Shown here piece after piece: positions 33,312-42,218 of a DNA stretch of 64,000 nucleotides (its first letter is position 1; each line of letters opens with the position of its first letter). The notes below the pieces were generated by a model that was not told the origin of the DNA, searched no databases, and saw nothing but the letters and a program-made list of their open reading frames with translations. The position numbers and the translations under genes were made by a program. The stretch is from Halomarina ordinaria (lineage in GTDB: Archaea > Halobacteriota > Halobacteria > Halobacteriales > Haloarculaceae): assembly GCF_030553305.1 (NCBI RefSeq), contig NZ_JARRAH010000001.1, positions 930,001 to 994,000 of the forward strand, read 5' to 3'.

Positions 33312-33866
33312 TTAGGTGTGGCGAACGTCGTCCAGGTCGGCCGCGACCGCCTCCGCGAACGCCGTCACCTCGCCCCAGTCGGTGTACTCGTAGTCCCGCG
33401 CGGTGTCCGTGTCGCCCCCCTCGCGCCCCGCGATACGCTTCAGCACGAAGCGCTGTACCGGGCCGTACTGCGAGTAGACGAGCGCCCCGCCGAAGTCGCC
33501 GACGTGGTCGGGCGACCAGTCCGCGCCCTCCAGAAACTCGTCGACGAGGGCACGGGAGGCCGCGACGCTCTCGCTTCGCTCGCTGGCCGCCGAGAGGCTC
33601 ACCTGGAAGAACCCCGAGGGTCGCGACGCGAGTACGTCCCGGTTGGCCTCGACCCACCGCCTGACGTACGCGTGGTGGCGTCCCCCGTGGACGGAGTCGC
33701 CGACGACGACGGCGTCGTAGCGCGCCGGGGCGAGCGACTCGGGGAGGTGTCTGCCGTGGACGAGTTCGACCTCGTGGCCGCGGCCGACGAGGACGCCCGC
33801 GACGTGGTGCGCTATCTTCTCGGTCTGTCCCTCCGACGTGCCGTAGACGAGCAGGACGGACGCCAT
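33312..33866 (-). CDS. Flavodoxin-domain protein, HemG-like
   Basis: A 184-aa FMN-binding flavodoxin fold. LVYGTSEGQTEKIAHHVAGV is the phosphate-binding loop, DAVVVGDSVHGGRHHAYVRR the second loop, and GFFQVSLSAASE with GGALVYSQYGPVQRFVLKRI matches the menaquinone-dependent protoporphyrinogen dehydrogenase (HemG) group. The role could be heme synthesis or general flavin redox work. The ATG at 33866 (MASVLLVYGT) replaces an upstream alternative at 33911. Confidence 0.8.
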   Translation of the reverse strand: MASVLLVYGTSEGQTEKIAHHVAGVLVGRGHEVELVHGRHLPESLAPARYDAVVVGDSVHGGRHHAYVRRWVEANRDVLASRPSGFFQVSLSAASERSESVAASRALVDEFLEGADWSPDHVGDFGGALVYSQYGPVQRFVLKRIAGREGGDTDTARDYEYTDWGEVTAFAEAVAADLDDVRHT

Positions 33867-33952
33867 GTCGAGGCTACACCGCCGGGTCGGATAGGTCGTG
33901 TGGCGTGTCATCGGACAGCACTTTGATGCCCTCGGAGCGCGCTACACCATGT

Positions 33953-34249
33953 ATGGCCAGTGAACCGACCGACCTCGTTGTGAAGCCCGGACAGCCGGTC
34001 TTCGACGAGGAGGGGAACGAACTGGGTATCATCAGGGGACTGACCGAGGAGGGGTTCCAGGTGCGGACCGGCGAGGCCGTCGGGCACGTCGACCTCGAAC
34101 ACGACCCCGGACAGGGGTTCGGCGAGGGCTACCTCGTCTGGCGCTGTGCGGAGTGTGGCGAGGTCGGCGACCTCGAGGACGGTCTGCCCGAGACGTGTCC
34201 GAACTGCGGCGCCCCGAAGGAGGACCTCTACGCCTGGACGGAGGACTGA
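33953..34249 (+). CDS. Small zinc-ribbon protein, rubredoxin-like (DUF7130-type)
   Basis: A 98-aa protein. The N-terminal half is a small beta-barrel (VVKPGQPVFDEEGNELGIIR) and the C-terminal half is a rubredoxin-like four-cysteine site: WRCAECGEVGDLEDGLPETC then PNCGAPKEDLYAW. This arrangement fits the haloarchaeal family I know as DUF7130. It could bind zinc or iron. ATG 33953 is preferred over an earlier in-frame ATG at 33905 because that extension has no conserved character. Confidence 0.75.
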   Translation: MASEPTDLVVKPGQPVFDEEGNELGIIRGLTEEGFQVRTGEAVGHVDLEHDPGQGFGEGYLVWRCAECGEVGDLEDGLPETCPNCGAPKEDLYAWTED

Positions 34250-34318
34250 GCGTGTCACTCGTCCTGACGGGTCGGACGAATCACACACGTTAACCGCGCG
34301 GAGCCATTGCTCACGGCA

Positions 34319-35368
34319 ATGAGTCAGGAGTCGGAGTTCTCCGAGGGCGACCTCCGGAACACGGGGCTGTCGCTCAAACACGACCGCGAGTGGGACTACG
34401 AACTCGAGCGCATCGTCGAGGCCGTCGAGGAGCGCGACGCGACGAAGGTCGGCCTGCAGTTCCCCGAGGGCCTGAAGCGCCGCGGGTCGGCCGTCGCCGA
34501 CGACCTGCGCGAACTGCTCGGCGAGGAGGTGCGCGTGCTCATCTCGGGCCAGCCCTGTTACGGCGCCTGCGACCTCGACACCTACCTGATGCGCCGGACG
34601 GACGTGTTCGTCCACTTCGGCCACTCCCCGATGAAGGAGTCCGAGAAGATCATCTACGTCCCGCTGTTCTCGAACGTCGAGGTGACGCCCATCGTCGAGG
34701 AGTCGCTCGCGGAACTCGCGGACCCCGCAGACGACCCCGACGTCGGCCTCGTGACGACCGCCCAGCACATGAACAAGTTCGACGAGATGCGGACCTTCCT
34801 CGAGGAACGGGGCTACGAGGTCCACACCCGCCGCGGCGACGAGCGTCTCACGAACGAGGGACAGGTCCTCGGCTGTAACTACGCCAGCGCGGACGTCGGC
34901 GCCGACCAGGTGCTCTACGTCGGCGGCGGGAAGTTCCACCCGCTCGGCCTGGCGATGGAACACCCCGAGAAGAAGGTGATCATCGCCGACCCCGTCAACA
35001 ACGTCGTCACGGTCGCCGACACCGAGACGTTCCTCAAGCAGCGCTTCGCGTCGGTCCACAAGGCGATGGACGCCGAGCGCTGGGGCGTCATCTTCTGTAC
35101 GAAGATCGGCCAGGGGCGCTGGGACGTCGCCACGGACATCGTCGAGGAGAACGAGAACGCCTACCTGCTGACGATGGACGAGGTGACGCCCGACCGCCTG
35201 CGGAACTTCGACTTCGACGCCTTCGTCAACACCGGATGCCCGCGCATCACGACCGACGACGGCCCGCGCTTCCACAAACCGATGCTCACCCCCGGCGAGT
35301 ACGAGATCGCCGTCGGCAACGAACCGCTCGACTCCCTCTCGTTCGACACCTTCCACGGAACGTGGTAG
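34319..35368 (+). CDS. dph2: Diphthamide biosynthesis protein Dph2 (2-(3-amino-3-carboxypropyl)histidine synthase)
   Basis: Non-classical radical SAM enzyme that starts diphthamide formation on a histidine of elongation factor 2. The 349-aa protein has the three separated cluster cysteines: SGQPCYGACDLDTY (Cys80/Cys84), LGCNYASAD, and NTGCPRITTDDG. VGLQFPEGLKRR near residue 44 and DVFVHFGHSPM are typical. As in other archaea, one polypeptide would act as a homodimer. The start MSQESEFSEG at 34319 is favoured over an in-frame ATG four codons upstream. Monocistronic, downstream of the zinc-ribbon gene. Confidence 0.95.
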   Translation: MSQESEFSEGDLRNTGLSLKHDREWDYELERIVEAVEERDATKVGLQFPEGLKRRGSAVADDLRELLGEEVRVLISGQPCYGACDLDTYLMRRTDVFVHFGHSPMKESEKIIYVPLFSNVEVTPIVEESLAELADPADDPDVGLVTTAQHMNKFDEMRTFLEERGYEVHTRRGDERLTNEGQVLGCNYASADVGADQVLYVGGGKFHPLGLAMEHPEKKVIIADPVNNVVTVADTETFLKQRFASVHKAMDAERWGVIFCTKIGQGRWDVATDIVEENENAYLLTMDEVTPDRLRNFDFDAFVNTGCPRITTDDGPRFHKPMLTPGEYEIAVGNEPLDSLSFDTFHGTW

Positions 35369-35397
35369 GCGAGCGTGGCGGGCGCTGAGTTCGGCAC

Positions 35398-36339
35398 CTA
35401 CGACGAGAACGTCTCCTGCAGGTCGTTCGCCACGTCGTCGAGCGACTCGCCCGCCGCGTCGACGAACTCCTCCATGCTGGAGAAGCCGTGAATCATCCCG
35501 TCGTAGTGGTGGTGCGTCACCGGGACGCCGGCGTCTCCTAACCGGTCGCCGTACTCGCGGCCCTCGTCGCGCAGCGGGTCGAACTCGGCGGTGACGACCG
35601 TCGCCGGCGGGAGGCCCGAGAGGTCGGCGGCGAGCAGCGGCGCGGCGTACTCGTTTCGCTGGTCGGTCGCCCGGGTGATGTAGCGCTCGTAGAACCAGCG
35701 CATGCTCTCGGTCTCGAGGAAGTAGCCCTCGCCGTTCTCCTCGTAGCTCTCGAAGTCGTGGACCAGCGGCGAGGCGACGGCCGGGTAGAGGAGCACCTGG
35801 TGGGCGACGTCGGGGCCGCCGTGGTCGCGGGCCATGAGCGTGACGCCGGCGGTGAGGTTGCCGCCGGCGCTGTCGCCGCCGACGGCGACGCGGTCCGTGT
35901 CGATGTCGACGCGCTCGCCGTTCTCGACGGTCCACTCGACGGCCGCGTAGGAGTCCTCCAGCGCCGCCGGGAAGGGGTGTTCGGGCGCGAGGCGGTAGTC
36001 GACGCTGAGGACAGCGCAGTCGGCGCGGGTGACGATGCCCCGGCACGTCGCGTCGTGGGTGTCGAGGCCGCCGAGCACCCACCCCCCGCCGTGGAGGTAG
36101 ACGAGCGCGGGGTGGGGGCCCTCGGCCTCGGGGAGGTAGAGCCGAACCGGGATGTCCGTCTCCGGGCCGGGAATCGAGAAGTCGGCCACGTCGCCGACGG
36201 GGTCGGGGTCCTCGTCGGTGAAGAACTCCTCCAGCGCCGACCGGGCGCTCGTCACCGACAGCGCGTGCGTCGGCGGGCGGGGGACGGAGTCGAGGAGGTC
36301 GAGGACGGCCTGTGCCTGTGGGTCGAGTTCACGAGCCAT
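35398..36339 (-). CDS. Alpha/beta hydrolase, HSL family (second copy)
   Basis: A 313-aa paralog of the hydrolase at 3824-4762. HGGGWVLGGLDTHD (HGGG at 83-86), SVDYRLAPEHPFPAALEDS, the nucleophile elbow GGDSAGGN (Ser157), EFDPLRDEG and MIHGF with the catalytic His are all present. Likely a carboxylesterase acting on short acyl esters; the natural substrate is unknown. ATG 36339 (MARELDPQAQ) is chosen over one five codons upstream. It converges on dph2. Confidence 0.87.
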   Translation of the reverse strand: MARELDPQAQAVLDLLDSVPRPPTHALSVTSARSALEEFFTDEDPDPVGDVADFSIPGPETDIPVRLYLPEAEGPHPALVYLHGGGWVLGGLDTHDATCRGIVTRADCAVLSVDYRLAPEHPFPAALEDSYAAVEWTVENGERVDIDTDRVAVGGDSAGGNLTAGVTLMARDHGGPDVAHQVLLYPAVASPLVHDFESYEENGEGYFLETESMRWFYERYITRATDQRNEYAAPLLAADLSGLPPATVVTAEFDPLRDEGREYGDRLGDAGVPVTHHHYDGMIHGFSSMEEFVDAAGESLDDVANDLQETFSS

Positions 36340-36399
36340 GCGGTGAGATGGCACACGGTCGACTTAACAGCTGAGGGTGATTCCGGTTACACGAAAGGT

Positions 36400-36409
36400 C
36401 TTATAGTTA
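36400..36409 (+). promoter_or_regulatory. TATA box of the CdpA-like gene
   Basis: CTTATAGTTA lies 19-28 nt before the ATG at 36428, the usual spacing for a leaderless haloarchaeal mRNA. Confidence 0.6.
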
Positions 36410-36427
36410 GATACGTATTGTCGTGCA

Positions 36428-37303
36428 ATGATTGGCGACGAGACGACCGACCGCCTCGTGGCGTGGTACAGGCGACACATCGGCGAACCCGAACGGCGCG
36501 TGGACGTCTACCTCGGGTTCGCGCTGTTCTTCGGCGGCCTCGGCCTCGGCCTCGCCGGACTGACGGTGTTCGTCTACGAGCAGACCCTGACCGCCCCCGG
36601 GAAGGTCTACTGGCTCCGCGAGATCGCCTTCGCCGTGGGCGCGACCGGCCTCCCGACGCTCCTGCTCGGCGTGACGGTCCTCCTGCCGGTCGAACGCCGC
36701 GCGCGCTACGGCGCGCTCGTCGGCGAGGCCATCTGCCTCGGCGCGGTCGCGTTCTTCCTCCGCGTCTACCCCTACCAGTGGGACGTCTCGACGGGGGCGG
36801 ACTACAGCATGGAGGGCGTCGCCCTCTACGCCGTCGGCCTGGTGACGGTGCTCGCGGCGACGGCGGCCGCGCTCGTCGGCTACCACATCGACCGGGCCCA
36901 GCCCCGGAACGTGGACGAGGGCGAGCGAGACGACGACCCGACGGTCACCGACGAACAGGTCCGACGCGACATCGACGACGCGCTCGCGTCGACCGAACTC
37001 AACTGGGGTGGCGTCCGGAAAGTCGAGACGCGGTCGGTCAGATTCAGTGCGTCCGTCGACGACGAGTCCATCGACCGCTCGGGGTTCGACTCGGTGACGC
37101 CCAGCACGCACCGGGCGGCGGGCGTCGACGGCGCCGTCGCGGGCCTCCAGGGACTCCGGGGGAACGAGGACCGGAGCGAACGCGGGAGCGGGACCGACGA
37201 CCAGGCGGCGGCGTTACGCGAACTCCGCGAGCGACAGGCGGCGACGCCCGACTCGAAACCGACGCTCCGGGAGCGGCTCGCGCGCCGCCTCGGACTGGAC
37301 TGA
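36428..37303 (+). CDS. CdpA-like membrane protein (putative cell-division protein)
   Basis: A 291-aa protein with four N-terminal helices at about 28-50, 61-85, 95-115 and 127-152 (VYLGFALFFGGLGLGLAGLT, EIAFAVGATGLPTLLLGVTV, GEAICLGAVAFFLRVY, ALYAVGLVTVLAATAAALV). A long, acidic cytoplasmic tail ends in KPTLRERLARRLGLD. This four-helix-plus-disordered-tail plan matches what I recall of CdpA, a haloarchaeal membrane protein linking FtsZ rings to the envelope. Identity is by architecture, not by a search. It is directly followed by a salactin-type actin gene on the same strand. Confidence 0.6.
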   Translation: MIGDETTDRLVAWYRRHIGEPERRVDVYLGFALFFGGLGLGLAGLTVFVYEQTLTAPGKVYWLREIAFAVGATGLPTLLLGVTVLLPVERRARYGALVGEAICLGAVAFFLRVYPYQWDVSTGADYSMEGVALYAVGLVTVLAATAAALVGYHIDRAQPRNVDEGERDDDPTVTDEQVRRDIDDALASTELNWGGVRKVETRSVRFSASVDDESIDRSGFDSVTPSTHRAAGVDGAVAGLQGLRGNEDRSERGSGTDDQAAALRELRERQAATPDSKPTLRERLARRLGLD

Positions 37304-37349
37304 TTCGGAGAACGACTTTTATTCTTATGTTATAACAGTACGCAGTAAA

Positions 37350-37359
37350 CTTATTACAC
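37350..37359 (+). promoter_or_regulatory. TATA box of the actin-like gene
   Basis: CTTATTACAC, 20-29 nt upstream of the ATG at 37379, inside a 75-bp AT-rich spacer. It indicates that the actin-like gene has its own promoter and is not only read through from the CdpA-like gene. Confidence 0.6.
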
Positions 37360-37378
37360 AGTAGTGATAGGAACGGAC

Positions 37379-38458
37379 ATGGCAAAGGGCATAGACGTTG
37401 GCACGATGAACATCATCTCCGGTCGCCAGGAGGGCGACGAGACGGTGTTCGTACAGCAGCGCAACTCGTTCGTCGAGATAGAGCACTCCGACATGGCCGA
37501 GCAGATGCTCTCGCGGAGCGACGTCCTCCACATCCGGAAGGACGACGCGGTGTACGTCGTCGGCGACGACGCGCTCAACTTCGCGAACATCTTCAAACAG
37601 GAGACGCGCCGGCCCATGCAGCGGGGCATCCTCTCGAACGACGAGAAGAGCGCCATCCCGATGATGAAGCTCATCATCGAACAGGTCGCGGGCGAGCCGT
37701 CCCACCACCAGGAGCGCATCCACTACTCGGTGCCCGCGGACCCCATCGACTCGAACCTCTCGGTGCTCTACCACCAGAAGACCCTGGAGTCGTTCCTGCA
37801 GGACGCCGGCTACGACCCCGAACCCATCAACGAGGGGATGGCGGTCATCTACTCCGAACTGGCGGAGAACAACTTCACCGGCCTCGGCGTCAGTTTCGGC
37901 GCGGGCATGACGAACGTCTGTCTCGCCTACTACGCCGTCCCCGTGATGACGTTCTCCATCGCCCGCGGGGGCGACTGGATCGACGAGCAGGCCGCGCAGG
38001 CGACCGGCAAGCCCATCGACAAGGTCACCTCAATCAAGGAGGACGACTTCGAACTCGACTTCCGGACGGACGTCGGGGGCGTCGAGGGTGCGCTCGCCAT
38101 CTACTACGAGAACCTGCTCGACTACGTCGTCGAGAACATCGCCCGCGAGGTGGACGAGGAGGACATCGAGGAGGGTCTCGACGTCCCCGTCGTCGTCACC
38201 GGCGGCACGTCGAGTCCCCGCGGGTTCGAGGCGCTGTTCGCCGACCACCTGAAGGACGCGAACATCCCGTTCTCCATCAGCGACGTCCACAGCGTCGACG
38301 ACCCGCTCTACAGCGTCGCCCGCGGCGCGCTCGTCGCGGCGCGCAGCGAGGAGGGCGAGGACCAGGGTCGACCGAACCGCAGCGAACCCGTCGAGTCGTC
38401 CGTCTCGGACGAGGACGACGCGGAGGCCGAGGAAGCCGAAGCCTCCGCCGAGAACTGA
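37379..38458 (+). CDS. Salactin-type archaeal actin homolog
   Basis: A 359-aa actin/Hsp70-fold ATPase. Phosphate-1 loop [14 protein letters not shown] is at the N-terminus, phosphate-2 [20 protein letters not shown] is in the middle, and the adenosine motif [17 protein letters not shown] comes near residue 275. [20 protein letters not shown] and [20 protein letters not shown] are strongly conserved haloarchaeal stretches. Halobacterium salactin, which forms dynamic filaments and affects chromosome partition, belongs to this group. The last 35 residues form an acidic, Ala/Glu-rich tail. The start MAKGIDVG at 37379 fits the upstream TATA spacing. Confidence 0.82.
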   Translation: MAKGIDVGTMNIISGRQEGDETVFVQQRNSFVEIEHSDMAEQMLSRSDVLHIRKDDAVYVVGDDALNFANIFKQETRRPMQRGILSNDEKSAIPMMKLIIEQVAGEPSHHQERIHYSVPADPIDSNLSVLYHQKTLESFLQDAGYDPEPINEGMAVIYSELAENNFTGLGVSFGAGMTNVCLAYYAVPVMTFSIARGGDWIDEQAAQATGKPIDKVTSIKEDDFELDFRTDVGGVEGALAIYYENLLDYVVENIAREVDEEDIEEGLDVPVVVTGGTSSPRGFEALFADHLKDANIPFSISDVHSVDDPLYSVARGALVAARSEEGEDQGRPNRSEPVESSVSDEDDAEAEEAEASAEN

Positions 38459-38462
38459 CCTC

Positions 38463-38645
38463 TCACTCCTTCCCGTAGAAACGCTCGAACGCCGCCGTCC
38501 AACTCTCGGGCGCCCGGCGTTCGCTCGTGTGGTCGACCGACACGCCGAGGTAGCCACAGCGCCGACAGGAGTGGGTCGCCCCGCCGCCGAGCGCGTAGCG
38601 CTCCAGCCTCGAATCACATCTCGGACAGGTCACTCTTTTAGACAC
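38463..38645 (-). CDS. Small zinc-ribbon protein (60 aa)
   Basis: GTG 38645 gives MSKRVTCPRCDSRLERYALG, followed by GGATHSCRRCGYLGVSV: two CxxC pairs for one zinc. The rest is a short helix (ESWTAAFERFYGKE). A downstream GTG (38633) would cut the first three residues only. It is divergent from the METTL5-like gene, with 69 bp between starts, and ends 4 bp after the actin stop. DNA, RNA or protein binding is possible; unknown function. Confidence 0.7.
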   Translation of the reverse strand: MSKRVTCPRCDSRLERYALGGGATHSCRRCGYLGVSVDHTSERRAPESWTAAFERFYGKE

Positions 38646-38714
38646 GTCTGCTCCCGTGTGCGTCTGCCCGGCACGATGAAAAGCCTTCTGTCGACGACGC
38701 CTCTCTCCCACGCT

Positions 38715-39326
38715 ATGGGACGGCGCACGCTCGAACGCGCGCTCGAAGCCGTCGCGGGGTTCGACGACCCGCGCGTCGAGCTGGAGCAGTACCCGACGCC
38801 CGCGCCGCTGGCCGCCCACCTCGTCCACCTCGCAGGGCTCCGCGGCGACCTCGACACGGTCCTCGACCTCGGCTGCGGGACGGGGATGCTCGCGTTCGGC
38901 GCGGCGCTCGCGGGCGCGCACCGCGTGGTCGGCGTCGACTGCGACCCCGAGGCGCTCGCCGTCGCCCGCGACAACGCGACGCGCCTCGATTGTGGGTCGG
39001 TCGCGTGGGTTCTCGGCGACGCGACACGTCCCCCCTGCTGTCCCGGCGACGCCGTGACGGTCCTCACGAACCCACCCTTCGGCGCACAGCGCGGCAACCG
39101 CCACGCTGACCGGGCCTTCCTCGCGAGCGCGAGCGACCTGGCGACGGTCTCCTACTCGATACACAACGCCGGGAGCCGCGCGTTCGTCGAGTCGTTCGTC
39201 GCCGACGCGGGCGGGACCGTGACCGACGCCTTCGCCGCCGAGTTCGACCTCGACCGCCAGTTCGACTTCCACACCGAGGCGCGCCGGACCATCGAGACGG
39301 AGGTCTACCGCGTCGAGTGGCGGTAG
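38715..39326 (+). CDS. METTL5-like SAM-dependent methyltransferase
   Basis: A 203-aa class I methyltransferase. RVELEQYPTPAPLAAHLVHL is the family's N-terminal motif, VLDLGCGTGMLAFGAALAGA the SAM loop, GVDCDPEALAVARDN the ribose-binding acid, and TNPPFGAQRGNRHADRAF carries the NPPF catalytic motif for base-N methylation. METTL5 modifies 18S rRNA in eukaryotes; archaeal homologs are presumed rRNA methyltransferases. ATG 38715 is chosen; an upstream in-frame ATG at 38676 adds 13 residues. Confidence 0.85.
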   Translation: MGRRTLERALEAVAGFDDPRVELEQYPTPAPLAAHLVHLAGLRGDLDTVLDLGCGTGMLAFGAALAGAHRVVGVDCDPEALAVARDNATRLDCGSVAWVLGDATRPPCCPGDAVTVLTNPPFGAQRGNRHADRAFLASASDLATVSYSIHNAGSRAFVESFVADAGGTVTDAFAAEFDLDRQFDFHTEARRTIETEVYRVEWR

Positions 39327-39327
39327 G

Positions 39328-40956
39328 TCACTCCCTGGTCGCGATGCGGACGCGCGTGTCGGACGTCTCCGCGTACAGCCGGGAGCCCGAGCGCGTGAAC
39401 GTCAGGCCGGCGGTCGACGTCGACTGCTCGGCGGTAGGGAGGGCAGCGGTCCCGAGGGGTTCGCCGCCGTTCGACACCCGGAGCGTGAAGCGCTCGCCGG
39501 GGACGACCGTCACGTTCCGCCCGGCGACGGTCGGTTCCGCCCGGAGGGGGTCGTCGGTGTGCGCCAGCGTGCGCCGGTCCTCGTGTTCGAGGTGGACGGT
39601 CGCCGCGGTGTCGTTGCCGACGACCTCCCAGCCCGTCCGGTTGACCGACACCGTCTCGCGCCAGCCGAGGCCGCCGACGTGCACCTCGGAGGTGCCGTCG
39701 AAGGCGAGGCGGTCGGTCGACACCACCTCCCACCAGATGTGGCGCTCCTCGTTGACGACGATGACGCCGCTCGCGTTCACCGCCGCGGCGCTGGTCAGCG
39801 AGCCGACCTCGACCGTGGAGACGTACTGGTTGGCGACGCTCTCGGTGTAGAAGACGGTGTAGTCGCCGACCTCGAGGCTGTTGTCCTCGCCGACGCCCGC
39901 CTCCGCGTCGGCCACCACGAAGAAGTTGAACGGGACGGCGACCACCGAGAGCGCGAGGACCACGGCGAGGACGGTGCCGAACGACGCCTCCCGGTCGCTC
40001 AGGTCGAGACGGTCGACGAGCGTGCGGTCGCTCGCGCGCGACGCGCTCGCGAGCAGGACGGCGATGGCGAACGCGAGGCCGACGCCGACGGCGCGATAGA
40101 GCGTGAACACGCTCCCCGACCGCGGGAGGTACACCGCCCACAGCCCCTGGGAGACGACGAACAGGAGCGCGCCGCCCCAGACCCGGGCGGCGGGCGGGCG
40201 CTCGTCACGTGCGGCGAACAGGACCGCCCCGAGGAGCGCGCCGAGGAACAGACCGAGGGCGTGGCCCTGGATGGCGATGTCCGCCCACCACGGCGTGAGG
40301 TAGCCCGGACGCCCACCCTGCGTGAGCAGCGGTCGCCGGAGCGCGTCGTAACCCAGCGAGAGGAGGTCGCCGACGTACAGCGCGACGAGCGTCCCGACGG
40401 GGTAGCGCAGGAGCGCGAAGCCGGCGTAGGCGAAGACGACGCCCGAGAACCCGACCGACGGGCCGAGGGCGAACGCCCCGGTCAGGACGGCGACGAACAG
40501 CGACGCGCCGACGAACGCGCCGACGCGGGCGAACGGGTCCGTCCGGAGGGTCCTGAACGTCTGGACGCCCCGTTCGCGGGGGAAGTGCCCCCATGCGTAC
40601 TCCGCGAGCGCCCCGAGCGTCAGCGTCGCGACGAGGTTGCCGAGCAGGTGGCCGAGGTCGGCGTGGGCGAACGACGAGACGAGCACGCCGAGGGGGTAGA
40701 AGTACGACCACGACCGGTAGGGGACGACCGTCGGCGACCGGGGATGTGCGAGGCCGTTCTGGACGAAGAGGTAGACGCAGACGACGACGCCGGCGACGAC
40801 GAGCGTCCCCCACGGGACGCCGAGGAAGAGGCGGCCCCGAACCCGGCGTTTCGTCTCGTCGTCGAGGAAGCGCACGAACACGCCGAGCGAGACGGCGACC
40901 GCACCGAGGAGGAAGAACCGATGGAGGGAGAGCCAGTAGCCGTCGATGACCGCCAT
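39328..40956 (-). CDS. Rhomboid family intramembrane serine protease with extracytoplasmic C-terminal domain
   Basis: A 542-aa membrane protein. FAHADLGHLLGNLVATLTLG contains the HxxxN-type helix-2 motif (His103, Asn107). The catalytic serine is Ser171 in SVGFSGVVFAYAGF and the catalytic His is His232 in IQGHALGLFLGALLGA, so the Ser-His dyad is intact. A further helix follows at about 335-355, then a soluble beta-rich domain of about 180 residues (VGDYTVFYTESVANQYVSTV, AGRNVTVVPGERFTLRVSN). The extra domain makes it much longer than simple rhomboids. It probably cleaves membrane-anchored substrates. Confidence 0.87.
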   Translation of the reverse strand: MAVIDGYWLSLHRFFLLGAVAVSLGVFVRFLDDETKRRVRGRLFLGVPWGTLVVAGVVVCVYLFVQNGLAHPRSPTVVPYRSWSYFYPLGVLVSSFAHADLGHLLGNLVATLTLGALAEYAWGHFPRERGVQTFRTLRTDPFARVGAFVGASLFVAVLTGAFALGPSVGFSGVVFAYAGFALLRYPVGTLVALYVGDLLSLGYDALRRPLLTQGGRPGYLTPWWADIAIQGHALGLFLGALLGAVLFAARDERPPAARVWGGALLFVVSQGLWAVYLPRSGSVFTLYRAVGVGLAFAIAVLLASASRASDRTLVDRLDLSDREASFGTVLAVVLALSVVAVPFNFFVVADAEAGVGEDNSLEVGDYTVFYTESVANQYVSTVEVGSLTSAAAVNASGVIVVNEERHIWWEVVSTDRLAFDGTSEVHVGGLGWRETVSVNRTGWEVVGNDTAATVHLEHEDRRTLAHTDDPLRAEPTVAGRNVTVVPGERFTLRVSNGGEPLGTAALPTAEQSTSTAGLTFTRSGSRLYAETSDTRVRIATRE

Positions 40957-41003
40957 TACGATACGTGCGCCGTCGAGTGCCTTATAGCGTTACCTTCGAC
41001 GGG

Positions 41004-42086
41004 TCAGAGCGGTTCCTCGCCGTCGATGATGCGCTGTGCGCGTGCCGCGAGTTGCGGGACGCCGTCGCGCATCCGGGGGTACATCGGGTCGTCGGAGTTC
41101 CCCTCCAGGTAGCGCCGGAAGAACATCTCGCCCAGCCCGGCGAGTTTGTACACCGCGAGCGTCCGGTAGAAGCGGTCGGCCTCCTCGTCGTAGGTGAAGC
41201 CGGTCCGCTCCTCGTAGCGCTCGACGAGGTCGCGTCGGGTGGGGTAGCCCTCGCGCGTCATGAAGTTCGTCGTGAGCGTGTCGGTGGCCGCCGGCGGGTC
41301 CGGGTCGCCCTCGTCCCACCAGTAGCTGAGCATCCAGCCGAGGTCGGTCAGCGGGTCGCCGAGCGTGCTCATCTCCCAGTCGAAGACGGCGGCGACCTCG
41401 GGGTCGTCGCCGGGCGCGTACATCACGTTGTCCAGTTTGTAGTCGCCGTGGACGAGCGCCGTCGGCGTCCCCTCGGGGACGTTCTCGGTGAGCCACTCCA
41501 TCACGTCGTACAGCGTCGGTACCTCCCGTTCCTCGGCCGTGACGTCGAACGCCCACGTGAGCTGTTCGGACCAGCGTTTCACCTGCCGCTCGGTGAACCC
41601 CGGCGGGTAGCCCAGGTCGCCGAGGCCGACGGCCTCGTAGTCGACGGCGTGGATGCGCGCGAGCGTGTCCACGAGTTCCTCCCCGACGCGACGGCGCGCC
41701 TCGGGGGTGGCGAAACGCTCGGGTTCGCCCCCTCGGAGGACGTCGCCCTCGACGCGCTCCATCACGTAGAAGTCGCTGCCCATGACCGAGTGGTCCTCGC
41801 AGGCGAGCACGGTCGGCGGGAGCGGGACGTCCGTCCCCTGCAGGGCGTCGACGACGCGGTGTTCGCGGAGGACGTCGTGGGCGTTGTCCGCCACCTCGCC
41901 CGGCGGCGGCCGGCGGATGACGAGGTCGCGCTCCCCCCAGGTGACGAACAGCGTCTCGTTCGAGTGACCTTCCTGGTGGTGTTCGACGTGGTACTCCTCG
42001 GCGGGGCCGAGTTCGTCCTCGAGATAGTCGGCGAGTCGGTCCGTGTCGACGATGCGCTCGAAGTACTCCTCACTTCCCTCGCTCAT
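41004..42086 (-). CDS. APH-like kinase of the ACAD10/ACAD11 type
   Basis: A 360-aa aminoglycoside-phosphotransferase-fold protein. The catalytic loop LVHGDYKLDNVMY has His213-Gly-Asp215, and the metal-binding FDWEMSTLGDPLTDLGW lies at 235-251. These exact segments characterise the kinase domain of human ACAD10/11 and bacterial LvaA-like proteins, which phosphorylate 4-hydroxyacyl-CoA so that a dehydrogenase-like partner can eliminate phosphate. It is divergent from an acyl-CoA dehydrogenase of the matching subfamily, supporting the same role. A possible 8-aa leader overlaps its start. Confidence 0.82.
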   Translation of the reverse strand: MSEGSEEYFERIVDTDRLADYLEDELGPAEEYHVEHHQEGHSNETLFVTWGERDLVIRRPPPGEVADNAHDVLREHRVVDALQGTDVPLPPTVLACEDHSVMGSDFYVMERVEGDVLRGGEPERFATPEARRRVGEELVDTLARIHAVDYEAVGLGDLGYPPGFTERQVKRWSEQLTWAFDVTAEEREVPTLYDVMEWLTENVPEGTPTALVHGDYKLDNVMYAPGDDPEVAAVFDWEMSTLGDPLTDLGWMLSYWWDEGDPDPPAATDTLTTNFMTREGYPTRRDLVERYEERTGFTYDEEADRFYRTLAVYKLAGLGEMFFRRYLEGNSDDPMYPRMRDGVPQLAARAQRIIDGEEPL

Positions 42087-42109
42087 GTGACGTACCTCCC
42101 ATTGTTCAC
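42083..42109 (-). CDS. Possible 8-aa leaderless mini-cistron before the kinase gene
   Basis: GTG at 42107-42109, VNNGRYVT, stop TGA at 42083-42085 overlapping the kinase ATG as ATGA. ACTTATTC (minus strand; plus 42129-42137) is about 27 nt upstream of this GTG, while the kinase ATG would have a 23-nt leader. Very short, so purely tentative. Confidence 0.35.
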   Translation of the reverse strand: MNNGRYVT

Positions 42110-42218
42110 GCTGTCGCGGTCCGAGTACGAATAAGTTTGCGCACGCCGCGATTCGACCGAACGGTGTTCGGTCCGTCGCGCCCTATGAATTTACAATGGT
42201 GTGCTCGTAGGTTCGAAC

